This document shows positions 16,724 to 24,937 of a DNA stretch of 64,000 nucleotides, in pieces; position 1 is the first letter of the stretch, and every line of letters begins with the position of its first letter. The notes beneath the pieces were generated by a model. That model saw only the letters and a list, made by a program, of their open reading frames with translations. It made no database searches and had not been told where the DNA came from. The translations under genes and the position numbers were made by a program. Source of the stretch: DYQY01 sp964643725 (GTDB lineage: Bacteria; Margulisbacteria; Riflemargulisbacteria; GWF2-35-9; DYQY01); assembly GCA_964643725.1 (NCBI GenBank), contig CAZXTL010000005.1:30918-94917 (forward strand), given 5' to 3'.

Positions 16724-18133
16724 CTAGTATCTGTAATGTTCAGGCTTATAAGGACCTTCAATAGGAACACCAATATAGTCTGCTTGGTCTTTTCTTAGTA
16801 TTGTAAGCTTTGCACCAAGCTTACTTAAATGTAATTCAGCTACTTCTTCATCCAGTTTTTTAGAAAGTCTATAAACTTGTTTTTCATAAGTATCTTTGTT
16901 TTTCCAAAGGTCTAGCTGTGCTAACGTTTGGTTAGAGAAAGAGTTACTCATTACAAAAGATGGATGGCCGGTTGCGCATCCCAAATTAACAAGTCTGCCT
17001 TCTGCAAGGATAAAGATGCTATGTCCGTCAGGGAAAGTATATTTATGAACAGGGCATTCGTTGCCTTTGATTTCATCCTTGATAATCCCTGGATAGTTTT
17101 CTAGTTCAGCGATTTGGATCTCATTATCAAAGTGACCGATGTTACAAACAATAGCCTGGTCTTTCATTTTTTTCATATGTTCAATCGTGATGATATCCTT
17201 GTTTCCTGTAGTCGTAACATATAAATCAGCAAATGGAAGAGCGTCTTCTACTGTACAAACCTTAAAACCAGCCATGCAAGCTTGAAGCGCACATATTGGG
17301 TCAATCTCGCTTACCATTACCTGAGCTCTTTCGTTCCTAAGTGCTTCAGCAGAACCCTTGCCAACGTCGCCGTATCCGCAAATCATTGCTGTTTTGCCGG
17401 AAAGTAATACGTCCATAGCTCTTTTGATGCCATCTGTCAGTGAGTGTCGGCAACCGTAGACATTATCAAACTTACTTTTTGTAACAGAGTCATTTACGTT
17501 AATTGCTGGAATAAGTAGTGCATTTTCTTCCATCATTTTGTATAGTCGGTGTACTCCTGTGGTTGTTTCTTCAGAAACACCTTTCCAATCCTTAACGATA
17601 TTATGAAAATAATTTTTATCTTCTTTATGAGTTGCTATTAGTAAGTTCTTTATAATTTGTTCTTCAACGCTGTCGGCTTTCCCGTTTACCCAGGTAGAAC
17701 CGTTTTCTAATTCAAATCCTTTGTGAAGAAAAAGGGTTGCGTCTCCACCATCATCAACTATAAGTTCTGGACCTTTGTTGCCAGGGAAAGTTATCGCTTG
17801 TTTAGTGCACCACCAATATTCTTCTAATGTTTCACCTTTCCAGGCAAATACGGGTATACCGGCTTTAGCAATAGCTGCTGCGGCATGGTTTTGGGTTGAA
17901 AATATATTACAAGAACACCAACGCACATTAGCACCAAGGGCTACAAGTGTTTCAATAAGGACAGCGGTTTGGATTGTCATATGCAAAGAACCCATAATTC
18001 GAACATTCTTTAGCGGTTTTTCTTTTGCGTATCTTTCTCTTACGGACATCAGTCCAGGCATTTCTTTTTCTGCTATGTCTATTTCTTTTCTGCCGAAATT
18101 TGCTAGACCTAAATCTGCTACTTTATAGTCCAT
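16724..18133 (-). CDS. ahcY: Adenosylhomocysteinase
   Basis: 469 residues. It hydrolyses S-adenosylhomocysteine to adenosine and homocysteine, relieving product inhibition of SAM-dependent methyltransferases. Signatures: [17 protein letters not shown] early, [17 protein letters not shown]-binding motif (about residue 260), and the invariant C-terminal PEHYRY needed for NAD binding across the subunit interface. The insert near residues 150-190 is the longer form found in many bacteria. AAGGAG precedes the ATG and a good promoter overlaps the end of the upstream helicase gene. No methionine-cycle partner is adjacent. Confidence 0.96.
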   Translation of the reverse strand: MDYKVADLGLANFGRKEIDIAEKEMPGLMSVRERYAKEKPLKNVRIMGSLHMTIQTAVLIETLVALGANVRWCSCNIFSTQNHAAAAIAKAGIPVFAWKGETLEEYWWCTKQAITFPGNKGPELIVDDGGDATLFLHKGFELENGSTWVNGKADSVEEQIIKNLLIATHKEDKNYFHNIVKDWKGVSEETTTGVHRLYKMMEENALLIPAINVNDSVTKSKFDNVYGCRHSLTDGIKRAMDVLLSGKTAMICGYGDVGKGSAEALRNERAQVMVSEIDPICALQACMAGFKVCTVEDALPFADLYVTTTGNKDIITIEHMKKMKDQAIVCNIGHFDNEIQIAELENYPGIIKDEIKGNECPVHKYTFPDGHSIFILAEGRLVNLGCATGHPSFVMSNSFSNQTLAQLDLWKNKDTYEKQVYRLSKKLDEEVAELHLSKLGAKLTILRKDQADYIGVPIEGPYKPEHYRY

Positions 18134-18161
18134 TGTATGCTCCTTATGTTTGTTTTGGTTT

Positions 18162-18190
18162 ATTATAGTATTTTCAAACGAGAATGTTAA
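18162..18190 (-). promoter_or_regulatory. ahcY promoter
   Basis: On the minus strand TTAACA (18185-18190), 17-bp spacer, TATAAT (18162-18167), overlapping the last codons of the helicase gene. The leader of about 20 nt contains AAGGAG, so this unit is Shine-Dalgarno-led. Confidence 0.6.
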
Positions 18191-19779
18191 GGTTTCTCTT
18201 TAGCTTTAACAACTAATGGTTTATTTCTGCCAGAAGTTTTTTTGAAAAAATGAAGAATAGTTTCTGCTTCATTGAATGAAACTGTTATAAACGAGAAGTT
18301 TTCATAAACATCTACTTGGTCGATAGTTGCTGGATTAATTCTGGTGTTTTCAACAATAAAATTAATCAGCTTATCCTTAGTCGTTTTATCTTTTTTGCCT
18401 AAAGCAACGAAAAGTCTAGTTTTGCCTTCCATGCTTATTCTAGAATTTCTGTCGCCAGATTCTTGAATATTACTGTAATGAGCAGGGTCAAGTTCGTTAT
18501 TAAATGCGAAACATAAGAGTTGAGCTAGCATTTCGGTTGGAGAGTTGGTTTCTAATAGTTTATCTGCCCATTCTCTATAACTGTTATCAATCGTCTTAGT
18601 AGTTAAGTTTGCAATTTCTTCCGAAATCTTTTTTCTTTTATTTCTTATTATATCTTTTACATTTGGAACAATAGATTTTTTTATGTCAGTTTTTGCAATT
18701 CGTTGAATGAACATAAGTTGGCTGTATTCACTTGGTGTAATGAAAGTAATCGCGGTTCCTTGATTGCCAGCTCTTCCCGTACGCCCAATTCTATGAACAT
18801 ATGATTCAGGATCTTGAGGTAACGAATAGTTTATTACATGAGACAGGTTGTTTACGTCTATGCCTCTAGCCGCAACGTCTGTGGCAACAAGTATATTATT
18901 TTTTCTATTTTTAAATTTATTTAGTGTTTTTTCTCTTTGTGCTTGAGAGATATCACCGTGTATCGCATCTGCATCATATCCACGGTCAACAAGTCTGGCG
19001 GTAACATCATCTACATCATTTTTAGTCCTACAGAAAATAAGACCATAAAAATCTTCTTCAATATCAATGATTCTACATAACGCTTCAAATTTTTCAGAAT
19101 TTCTCACTTCATAATATATTTGTTCTGTTAAATTAGTTGTTATTTGTTGATGTACAGTAATAAATTCTGGATTAGCCATATATTTTTTTGCTAAATCTTT
19201 GATTCGCATTGGCATAGTTGCTGAAAAAAGAAGTGTTCTTTTGTCTGCATTAGTATGTTTCATGATTTCTTCTAGATCTTCAATGAATCCCATATTGAGC
19301 ATCTCATCTGCTTCATCAATAATTAGATGATCAATGTTTGCTAGTTTAAGAGTTTTTCTGCTTATATGGTCGATAATTCTTCCAGGGGTACCAACTACAA
19401 TATGTACGCCTCTTTTAAGTCTTCTTAATTGTTCATCAATTGATTGTCCACCATAAATAGGAATAACTCTAAGGTCAGAGGTGCCCTTAAGTGAATTAAT
19501 TTCTTCAGCTACTTGTATAGCAAGTTCTCTGGTTGGTGTAAGGATAAGTGCTTGTACGTCATTTGATCTGTCGTCAATTAAGTCAATTAGTGGTAGTCCA
19601 AATGCAGCAGTTTTCCCTGTTCCTGTTTGTGCCTGTGCAATGATGTTTGTGTCATTTCTAAGCATTACTGGAATTGTTAATTTTTGTATAGGTGATGGCT
19701 CTTCGAAGCCTTTTTGCTTGATAGCATTTAAAGCTTTTTTGGAAAGGCCAAGAAGTTCGAAACCATTTATTTCTGTCAT
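18187..19779 (-). CDS. deaD: DEAD-box RNA helicase, DeaD/CshA type with DbpA-like RNA-binding tail
   Basis: 530 residues. Q motif FEEPSPIQ, Walker A AQTGTGKT (50-57), TPTRELA (81-87), [12 protein letters not shown] (155-158), SAT, and C-terminal domain motifs [11 protein letters not shown] and [10 protein letters not shown] are all intact. Residues 440-525 ([19 protein letters not shown]...) match the DbpA-type RRM. Such helicases remodel rRNA and structured mRNA, often in cold adaptation. AGAGAG is a modest ribosome site before the ATG. It sits 82 bp after the PfkB kinase gene in the same direction. Confidence 0.92.
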   Translation of the reverse strand: MTEINGFELLGLSKKALNAIKQKGFEEPSPIQKLTIPVMLRNDTNIIAQAQTGTGKTAAFGLPLIDLIDDRSNDVQALILTPTRELAIQVAEEINSLKGTSDLRVIPIYGGQSIDEQLRRLKRGVHIVVGTPGRIIDHISRKTLKLANIDHLIIDEADEMLNMGFIEDLEEIMKHTNADKRTLLFSATMPMRIKDLAKKYMANPEFITVHQQITTNLTEQIYYEVRNSEKFEALCRIIDIEEDFYGLIFCRTKNDVDDVTARLVDRGYDADAIHGDISQAQREKTLNKFKNRKNNILVATDVAARGIDVNNLSHVINYSLPQDPESYVHRIGRTGRAGNQGTAITFITPSEYSQLMFIQRIAKTDIKKSIVPNVKDIIRNKRKKISEEIANLTTKTIDNSYREWADKLLETNSPTEMLAQLLCFAFNNELDPAHYSNIQESGDRNSRISMEGKTRLFVALGKKDKTTKDKLINFIVENTRINPATIDQVDVYENFSFITVSFNEAETILHFFKKTSGRNKPLVVKAKEKP

Positions 19780-19860
19780 GTATATTGCTCTCTTATTAAT
19801 TATTTTTGATATATTTTAACTAATTAAGGATACACTAATACTGTAAATAAAGAAACAAAA

Positions 19861-20769
19861 TTATATTGACAAGTGTTTTCTTAGGTCTGAATATCTGGAT
19901 TCGATTTTAATTTTTGATGTATTTAATAGAGAATCAGGACCAAATTCTTCAACGGTAAATGAAGATGTTGCTGACCCAAAAAGCAAAGCTTCCTTTAATG
20001 TTTGCCAAGATATAGTTTTATTGTTTAGAAACCCTAAAAATCCTCCGGCAAAGGAATCTCCAGCACCAGTTGGATCTTTTACTAGGTGAACAGGATATGC
20101 TCCAGCTGTAAAAATATCATCTTCTTTTTTCCCATAAATGGAAGCGCCATATTCCCCCTTTTTTAATATTACGTAATTGATGTTAGGGAAAGATGATTGT
20201 AACTTTCTGACAGCACTTATTAGGTTGTATTCGTTTGTAAGCATTTTGATTTCTGTATCATTAATGAATAATAGGTCAACCAAAGAGATGGTTTTTTCTA
20301 ATTCTTCTTTCATAATATTTATCCAAAGGTTCATAGTATCTAATGCTTTGAGTTTTGCTTTACTTAGCTCTAGTGCTTGTCTTTGAGAGATAGGGTCATT
20401 GTTGGCGCAGAAACAAATATTTGCATTAGTTGCTTCAACGTTTAGGTTAGGGATGAATTCAGCAAGAACCCCGACCTCTGTATCTAGTGTTTCTGCTACA
20501 TTAATATTTTTTAAATAACTGCCAGTCCAATGGAAGGTTTTATTTGTTTTATCAATTTGGATGTTTTCGGTATTAATTCCACGGTCGTGTAAGAGTTTAA
20601 AATATGCGTCTGGATAATCTCCGCCCACCTTACTAATTATATAGGGATGAGTAAAATAACTTGCTGCAATGGATGAATAAAATGCAGAGCCACCAGGAAT
20701 CTTTTCTCTCGTTCCTTCTGGTGTGAATAAAGTATCAAAAGCAACGGATCCTAGAATACTTAAGCTCAT
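19861..20769 (-). CDS. PfkB/ribokinase-family sugar or nucleoside kinase
   Basis: 302 residues with GGSAFYSSIAA near 25-35 (first PfkB signature) and DPTGAGDSFAGGFLG near 234-248, the anion-hole and catalytic Asp of the ribokinase family. The substrate cannot be read from sequence: ribose, a ribonucleoside or a hexose phosphate are all possible. The ATG overlaps the stop of the histidine kinase upstream by 4 bp, so the two are one operon, an uncommon pairing. An adenosine kinase acting with the nearby ahcY is an attractive guess without direct support. Confidence 0.8.
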   Translation of the reverse strand: MSLSILGSVAFDTLFTPEGTREKIPGGSAFYSSIAASYFTHPYIISKVGGDYPDAYFKLLHDRGINTENIQIDKTNKTFHWTGSYLKNINVAETLDTEVGVLAEFIPNLNVEATNANICFCANNDPISQRQALELSKAKLKALDTMNLWINIMKEELEKTISLVDLLFINDTEIKMLTNEYNLISAVRKLQSSFPNINYVILKKGEYGASIYGKKEDDIFTAGAYPVHLVKDPTGAGDSFAGGFLGFLNNKTISWQTLKEALLFGSATSSFTVEEFGPDSLLNTSKIKIESRYSDLRKHLSI

Positions 20770-21449
20770 ATTATAGGTAATTGTACTACAAAGGTGCTTC
20801 CCTTGTCCTTTTCACTTTCAACAAAGATGTCGCCATTATGAAGTTCCAAAAGTTTTTTAACAATACTAAGGCCAATTCCGCTTCCTTTTTCGTTTGCAGT
20901 CGGAAGGCTCCCTATATTGGCAAAAGGCTTAAAGATATCCTGAACTCTTTCAGGCGCAATCCCAGGCCCTTGGTCTATGATTTTAATATAAAAATATCCT
21001 TGATTGTCATCAGTCGAAATATTTATAGTAGAACCTTTAGGTGAGAATTTAATTGCATTATTTATTAAATTATTTAGAATTTGCTGTAACCGGAGCTCGT
21101 CAACGTTGATGGTCATGTTCTTGTGAATAGTTTGAAATATATGAATATCTTTTTGGACAGAATGTAGCTGGTGGCACTGTACCAAACTTTCAATGAAGGG
21201 TTTTATTTCTAAGGGGGCTTTATTAATAGTAAACTCCCCTCGGCTCATTTTTTCTAGGTCAATAAGGTCTTCAATAAGCTTCAATGTGAACTTAGCATGT
21301 TTATGAATTTTACTTACAACATCCTTTTGGTTAGGCTTAAGGTCATCGGAAAGAAGTTTAAGGAAAATCTCTGATAATCCCATGATTGCCCCAAGTGGAC
21401 TTTTTATATCGTGAATGACTTCAAATAAAAAACTATGTTCTTTTTCCAC
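20766..21449 (-). CDS. Sensor histidine kinase core without sensor domain
   Basis: 227 residues from a GTG at 21449 preceded by GAGGG at 7 nt. A longer reading from 21632 exists but its first 61 residues are only the antisense of maf. The protein begins almost at the H box (VIHDIKSPLG, His13), followed by dimerisation helices, N box NNLINNAIKFSP, DQGPGI and GSGIGLSIVKKLLELHNG. It thus has a complete HisKA plus HATPase module but no PAS, GAF or membrane region. No response regulator is adjacent; it is fused in operon to a PfkB kinase. Confidence 0.85.
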   Translation of the reverse strand: MEKEHSFLFEVIHDIKSPLGAIMGLSEIFLKLLSDDLKPNQKDVVSKIHKHAKFTLKLIEDLIDLEKMSRGEFTINKAPLEIKPFIESLVQCHQLHSVQKDIHIFQTIHKNMTINVDELRLQQILNNLINNAIKFSPKGSTINISTDDNQGYFYIKIIDQGPGIAPERVQDIFKPFANIGSLPTANEKGSGIGLSIVKKLLELHNGDIFVESEKDKGSTFVVQLPII

Positions 21450-21483
21450 GAAATTTCCCTCAATTAATTTGTTTGTAAAATGA

Positions 21484-21489
21484 TACAAT
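21484..21489 (+). promoter_or_regulatory. maf extended -10
   Basis: TG-A-TACAAT with the hexamer at 21484-21489. Transcription would begin near 21496, downstream of the ATG at 21490, which supports the TTG at 21538 as the start of maf. Confidence 0.4.
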
Positions 21490-21537
21490 ATGAATTGTAA
21501 AATAAACGGGTGTAAAGATAAAGAGATTGGAGTTTTT

Positions 21538-22176
21538 TTGAACGAAGAAATTTTAAATCCAAGAAGTATACAGCTTATTTCTAAATCTCCGAGGAGACGA
21601 GAAATATTAACTAAATTATATGATGAAGTCAAAGTTATTGATTTTCATTTTGATGAGAGAGTTCCAACCGCGATGGATGCACGGCTTGTTCCAGTCTTTT
21701 TGGCAAAACAAAAGATGGCAGATTTCTTAGAAAGCGGGCTACCTAAAATGGAAAGAATTATTACAGCTGACACCGTTGTTTGCTATCCAGAGACAGGCTT
21801 GATTCTTGGAAAACCACAAAACATAGAAGAAGCAAAGGAGATGCTGTTATATCATTTTGGCAAAGAGCATCTTGTTGTAACTTCTGTGTGTTATTTTGAT
21901 GCGCTTAACAATGTTCAAACAATCATAACAGATGAATCGAAGGTCAGATTTAACCAGCGAGAGGACATCGCTGAAAAAGTAATATTAGATTATTTAAAGT
22001 TATTGCCTCCGTATGGTCCAATGGATAAGGCGGGCGCATATGGTATACAGGAAGCGCAAGTTTCTAGCTTTATGATAGAAAAGGTTGTAGGAGACATTAA
22101 TACGGTTGTTGGGTTCCCGTTAGAAAAATTTATTTCTATAATAATTAACAGTTCTTCTAGAGATATTAATTCCTAG
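21538..22176 (+). CDS. maf: Maf-family nucleoside triphosphate pyrophosphatase
   Basis: Maf/YhdE-like protein that hydrolyses non-canonical or excess nucleotides such as dTTP/UTP to monophosphates. SKSPRRREIL, ADTVV and the KAGAYGIQ segment are the family motifs. I prefer the TTG at 21538, which has TTGGAG 7 nt upstream, over an ATG at 21490 that would lie before the predicted transcript start. The last 57 bp overlap the 3' end of rpoN on the other strand. The N-terminus is divergent from the histidine kinase gene. Confidence 0.88.
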   Translation: MNEEILNPRSIQLISKSPRRREILTKLYDEVKVIDFHFDERVPTAMDARLVPVFLAKQKMADFLESGLPKMERIITADTVVCYPETGLILGKPQNIEEAKEMLLYHFGKEHLVVTSVCYFDALNNVQTIITDESKVRFNQREDIAEKVILDYLKLLPPYGPMDKAGAYGIQEAQVSSFMIEKVVGDINTVVGFPLEKFISIIINSSSRDINS

Positions 22177-23223
22177 TATTCCTAGTTCTTCGGATAACTC
22201 CTTATCAGTTTTGTTTATGCTTTTAGCTATGTGGTTTTTTATGAATATGGATGAGTAGTTAGAGTTGTTTACCTGTCTTTGGAAGAGCGCCTTAAAATGG
22301 AAAACCTTATTTTCTATAAGCACGTATTTGCTGTTTACTAGTCTGCTTATGGTCGAAGCGCTTAGTCCAGTTAGTTCGGAAATTGTTTTCTGAGTAATTG
22401 GTTTTAGTAATCCGCTTTTGAGGAAGTTAATTGGTCTTTGTTTTTGGAAGAAAAGAATAAGTATCATATTAATTAGCTCTGCTCTCTCTTTTAAAATGTG
22501 GAGAAGCTCGATATCCTTTACATTGTGAAAATCCTCAAGCATTTCTATTTCAAAGAGGCCGTCATTGATGCTAACAGCAGCGCTTGGAATAATGCTAGGG
22601 ACGGAGGTATTGGAAAACTGTTGACGTGGCAGAGTGTATACAAGATTATTTTTTATAAATAACAAGGAAAGTGAGATAGCTTCTTGGGATAGGCCTGTTT
22701 TGTTAGAAATAGAAACTAAGTCTTGGTTGACCAATTCGCTCTCAAAGGAAAGTATACGCAGAGTATTCGTCTTAAATAGTTCATCTTCAAGCTCATGGTT
22801 TTTGATTTGTATTTCAAGAAAGTTTCGAATAGATGTTGCTCCCACTCCTTCTGGTTCAAATTCTTGAAAAACATGAAGAAGTTCATACGTTTTCCTCCTA
22901 GAGACATTAAACTCCTTTTGTATGGTTTCTTTAGCAGAAGACCAATTGGTAAATAGACCATTTTCATCTAATAATTCAACCATTCTGGTTAAAATTCTTA
23001 GGTCTAATTCTGAAACAATAAGATTTGATAATTGCTCTATAAGAAAAGAGTCTAAAGAGTCAGCGTTGCTATATGTTAGATTTGCTGGGATATCAGTTGT
23101 TGTATATTTGGTTTGTATACTGTTATAAGAGGCAGAGAAAAGCTCCATTTTTTTTATTAGCGCAGGAGATACTTTTAGTGATGTTTTGTTTTTTGTTAGG
23201 AGCGATCTGCGGAAATTAGCCAT
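22120..23223 (-). CDS. rpoN: RNA polymerase sigma-54 factor, compact form
   Basis: 367 residues, well below the 430-480 usual. Region I is short (residues 5-35, SLKVSPALIKKMELFSAS); the core-binding domain has FEPEGVGATSIRNFLEIQI; the DNA-binding domain has ITQKTISELTGLSASTISRL and ends in a slightly degenerate RpoN box, SRRTVNYYR, instead of ARRTVAKYR. It directs sigma-54 holoenzyme to -24/-12 promoters. The ATG overlaps the activator gene upstream by 8 bp, so sigma factor and activator are coupled. The RpoN-box codons are antisense to the maf C-terminus. Confidence 0.88.
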   Translation of the reverse strand: MANFRRSLLTKNKTSLKVSPALIKKMELFSASYNSIQTKYTTTDIPANLTYSNADSLDSFLIEQLSNLIVSELDLRILTRMVELLDENGLFTNWSSAKETIQKEFNVSRRKTYELLHVFQEFEPEGVGATSIRNFLEIQIKNHELEDELFKTNTLRILSFESELVNQDLVSISNKTGLSQEAISLSLLFIKNNLVYTLPRQQFSNTSVPSIIPSAAVSINDGLFEIEMLEDFHNVKDIELLHILKERAELINMILILFFQKQRPINFLKSGLLKPITQKTISELTGLSASTISRLVNSKYVLIENKVFHFKALFQRQVNNSNYSSIFIKNHIAKSINKTDKELSEELGILGINISRRTVNYYRNKFF

Positions 23224-24562
23224 TATGTGAGTAATCTTTAATTTTGCTGTAGAGGGTTGTTCTTGTTATTCCAAGATCTTTAGCTGTTTTGGCCATATTT
23301 TGATTGTTTCTTTGTAAAATGTAGAGGATGTGATTCTTTTCGATTTCTTTAAGTTCCATAGAGGAGGCTGGGTTTTCTAGAGACAAATATATGTCGAGCT
23401 CTTTAAGCGAGATATGTTTTTGCTTACATCTTAGAACCGCTCTTGTTATTATGTTGTCTAGCTCTCGTATGTTGCCTGGCCAAGGATATGCCAACATTAA
23501 CTTTATAGCATCTTCACTAAAGCCAGCAATATCTTTATGGAATTCTTTGGTTCTAATCTTTAGAAAGTATTGAGCTATTGGACAGATATCTTCTTTTCTT
23601 TCTCTAAGAGGAGGTAAATTGACGGTGTATACATTGATTCTGTAAAACAAATCTTCTCTGAATTTTTTTTGTTCAACAAGAGTCTTAAGGTCTTGATTGG
23701 TGCTACATATTAACTTGAAGTCTATTTTTCTTTCTTGTGTATCACCAATCCTTACAACGCTTTTTTCTTGTAGGACTCGCAAAAGCTTAGCTTGTAGTTT
23801 GGGACTAAGCTCGTTGACCTCATCAAGGAAAAGAACACCATTATCCGCAAGCTCTATTTTCCCGGGACGGTCGCTTATGGCATCAGTAAACGAGCCTTTT
23901 TTGTAACCGAACAGTTCACTCTCAATAAGATCTTCAGGTACGGCCGCGCAATTTAGAGCAATAAATGGGCCGTTGCGGTAGATGCTGTTTTTGTATACAG
24001 CTCTTGCGGTAAGCTCTTTACCTGTTCCTGTGTCGCCTTGTATAAGCACTGAGACATTATTGTTTAGCACAGGCTCAATGTCTTCAATAAGACTTGAAAT
24101 AGTTTTAGAGGCTCCAGCCATTTTTAGTATGTTATTGTTATCGCTATCAGTTAAACAAAGGATTTTTTGTTCAAGCAGATTTTCTTTTTCTGATTGAAAT
24201 TGAACAAAACGAATTAAGCTGCGAAGCATTTTTTCAAATCTTAGCAAGTCTTGATTCTGAACGCGTGGGAACAATTTTTCTAAGGTGTTTAGTAGTGATT
24301 CAAGGTATTTAACCATATCGGAATTAGAGATATTTTGTTCTTGGAAATCATTAAGGCTTTTTAGGACATCAGAAATTGACAGAAAGTCGTTTTCGCTTAT
24401 TTCTGTGTTTATGTTTTGGCTGGCATCAACAATGCTTTTTAGAAGCTGTTCAGATTGTTTTGGTAAGAACTTTGCAGCAAGGTCCTCTCGGCCTTCTTTT
24501 TTTAATTCTTCGTGCCAGTATTTTAGAAAATCGTTTCCTTTTTTTATGAGTGATCCAGGCAT
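23216..24562 (-). CDS. Sigma-54-dependent activator, Fis-type HTH
   Basis: 448 residues from ATG 24562. An N-terminal helical region (1-150) has no receiver, PAS or GAF signature. The AAA+ domain has Walker A GDTGTGKE (176-183), then ESELFGYKKGSFTDA with the sigma-54-contact loop GSFTDA (223-228) in place of GAFTGA, Walker B LFLDEVNELS and the sensor II region. The C-terminal Fis helix-turn-helix is NMAKTAKDLGITRTTLYSKI. It lies in operon with rpoN. An extended TATAAT -10 sits 9 nt before the ATG with no Shine-Dalgarno. How it is activated is not evident. Confidence 0.88.
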   Translation of the reverse strand: MPGSLIKKGNDFLKYWHEELKKEGREDLAAKFLPKQSEQLLKSIVDASQNINTEISENDFLSISDVLKSLNDFQEQNISNSDMVKYLESLLNTLEKLFPRVQNQDLLRFEKMLRSLIRFVQFQSEKENLLEQKILCLTDSDNNNILKMAGASKTISSLIEDIEPVLNNNVSVLIQGDTGTGKELTARAVYKNSIYRNGPFIALNCAAVPEDLIESELFGYKKGSFTDAISDRPGKIELADNGVLFLDEVNELSPKLQAKLLRVLQEKSVVRIGDTQERKIDFKLICSTNQDLKTLVEQKKFREDLFYRINVYTVNLPPLRERKEDICPIAQYFLKIRTKEFHKDIAGFSEDAIKLMLAYPWPGNIRELDNIITRAVLRCKQKHISLKELDIYLSLENPASSMELKEIEKNHILYILQRNNQNMAKTAKDLGITRTTLYSKIKDYSHNG

Positions 24563-24571
24563 AACAGTATG

Positions 24572-24580
24572 ATTATAACA
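24572..24580 (-). promoter_or_regulatory. Activator-rpoN operon extended -10
   Basis: On the minus strand TGT-TATAAT (hexamer 24572-24577), 9 nt from the ATG at 24562. This is a sigma-70-type promoter, so rpoN is not self-dependent here. Confidence 0.5.
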
Positions 24581-24696
24581 TTTACAAATGGAATGCAATA
24601 TATGCGAGAAAAAGAATGCATGGATTTTGGTCGTAATACCGATAATACTAATAGCTTTACCTAATAGGTATAAGCAAGGGAAAGGAGGGGGTAATC

Positions 24697-24831
24697 ATGA
24701 ACGAAGAAGAAAGAATGGAACACATGATGCACAAAATAATAACCTCTAATCCTGCGGTCAAAGTAAGCACAAAAGTGGTAACTTTAGACTTTTGTGAATA
24801 TGACCTTGATCTTGTTATGAGTATGAACTAA
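24697..24831 (+). CDS. Small hypothetical protein, 44 aa
   Basis: A 44-codon ORF with a very strong ribosome site (AAAGGAGGGGG, 5 nt before the ATG). The product is acidic, Met-rich at the N-terminus (MNEEERMEHMMHK) and ends FCEYDLDLVMSMN, with one Cys. No membrane segment. It is divergent from the sigma-54 activator and 106 bp before mnmG, which has its own promoter. The family is unknown; the ribosome site argues that it is translated. Confidence 0.55.
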   Translation: MNEEERMEHMMHKIITSNPAVKVSTKVVTLDFCEYDLDLVMSMN

Positions 24832-24899
24832 TAACAAGTTTAGGTATATTTATCTTACAGAGCTGCAGTCGGTTTACTGTGGCCAAAGAACCCCTTAAC

Positions 24900-24928
24900 T
24901 TGCTAGATACACAACCTCAATCTATAAT
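24900..24928 (+). promoter_or_regulatory. mnmG promoter, near-leaderless type
   Basis: TTGCTA (24900-24905), 17-bp spacer, TATAAT (24923-24928), then 9 nt to the ATG at 24938. No Shine-Dalgarno follows. Confidence 0.6.
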
Positions 24929-24937
24929 ACAACTGCC

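Noticed and set aside
18134..18186. SAH riboswitch before ahcY
   Set aside because: Only 53 bp separate the genes and the promoter leaves a leader of about 20 nt, too short for an aptamer.
21450..21632. N-terminal extension of the histidine kinase
   Set aside because: These 61 codons are antisense to the conserved start of maf and lack a ribosome site, whereas GTG 21449 has a good one.
24600..24937. Sigma-54 (-24/-12) promoter beside the activator
   Set aside because: No TGGCAC-N5-TTGC match was seen; both mnmG and the activator have sigma-70-type -10 boxes.
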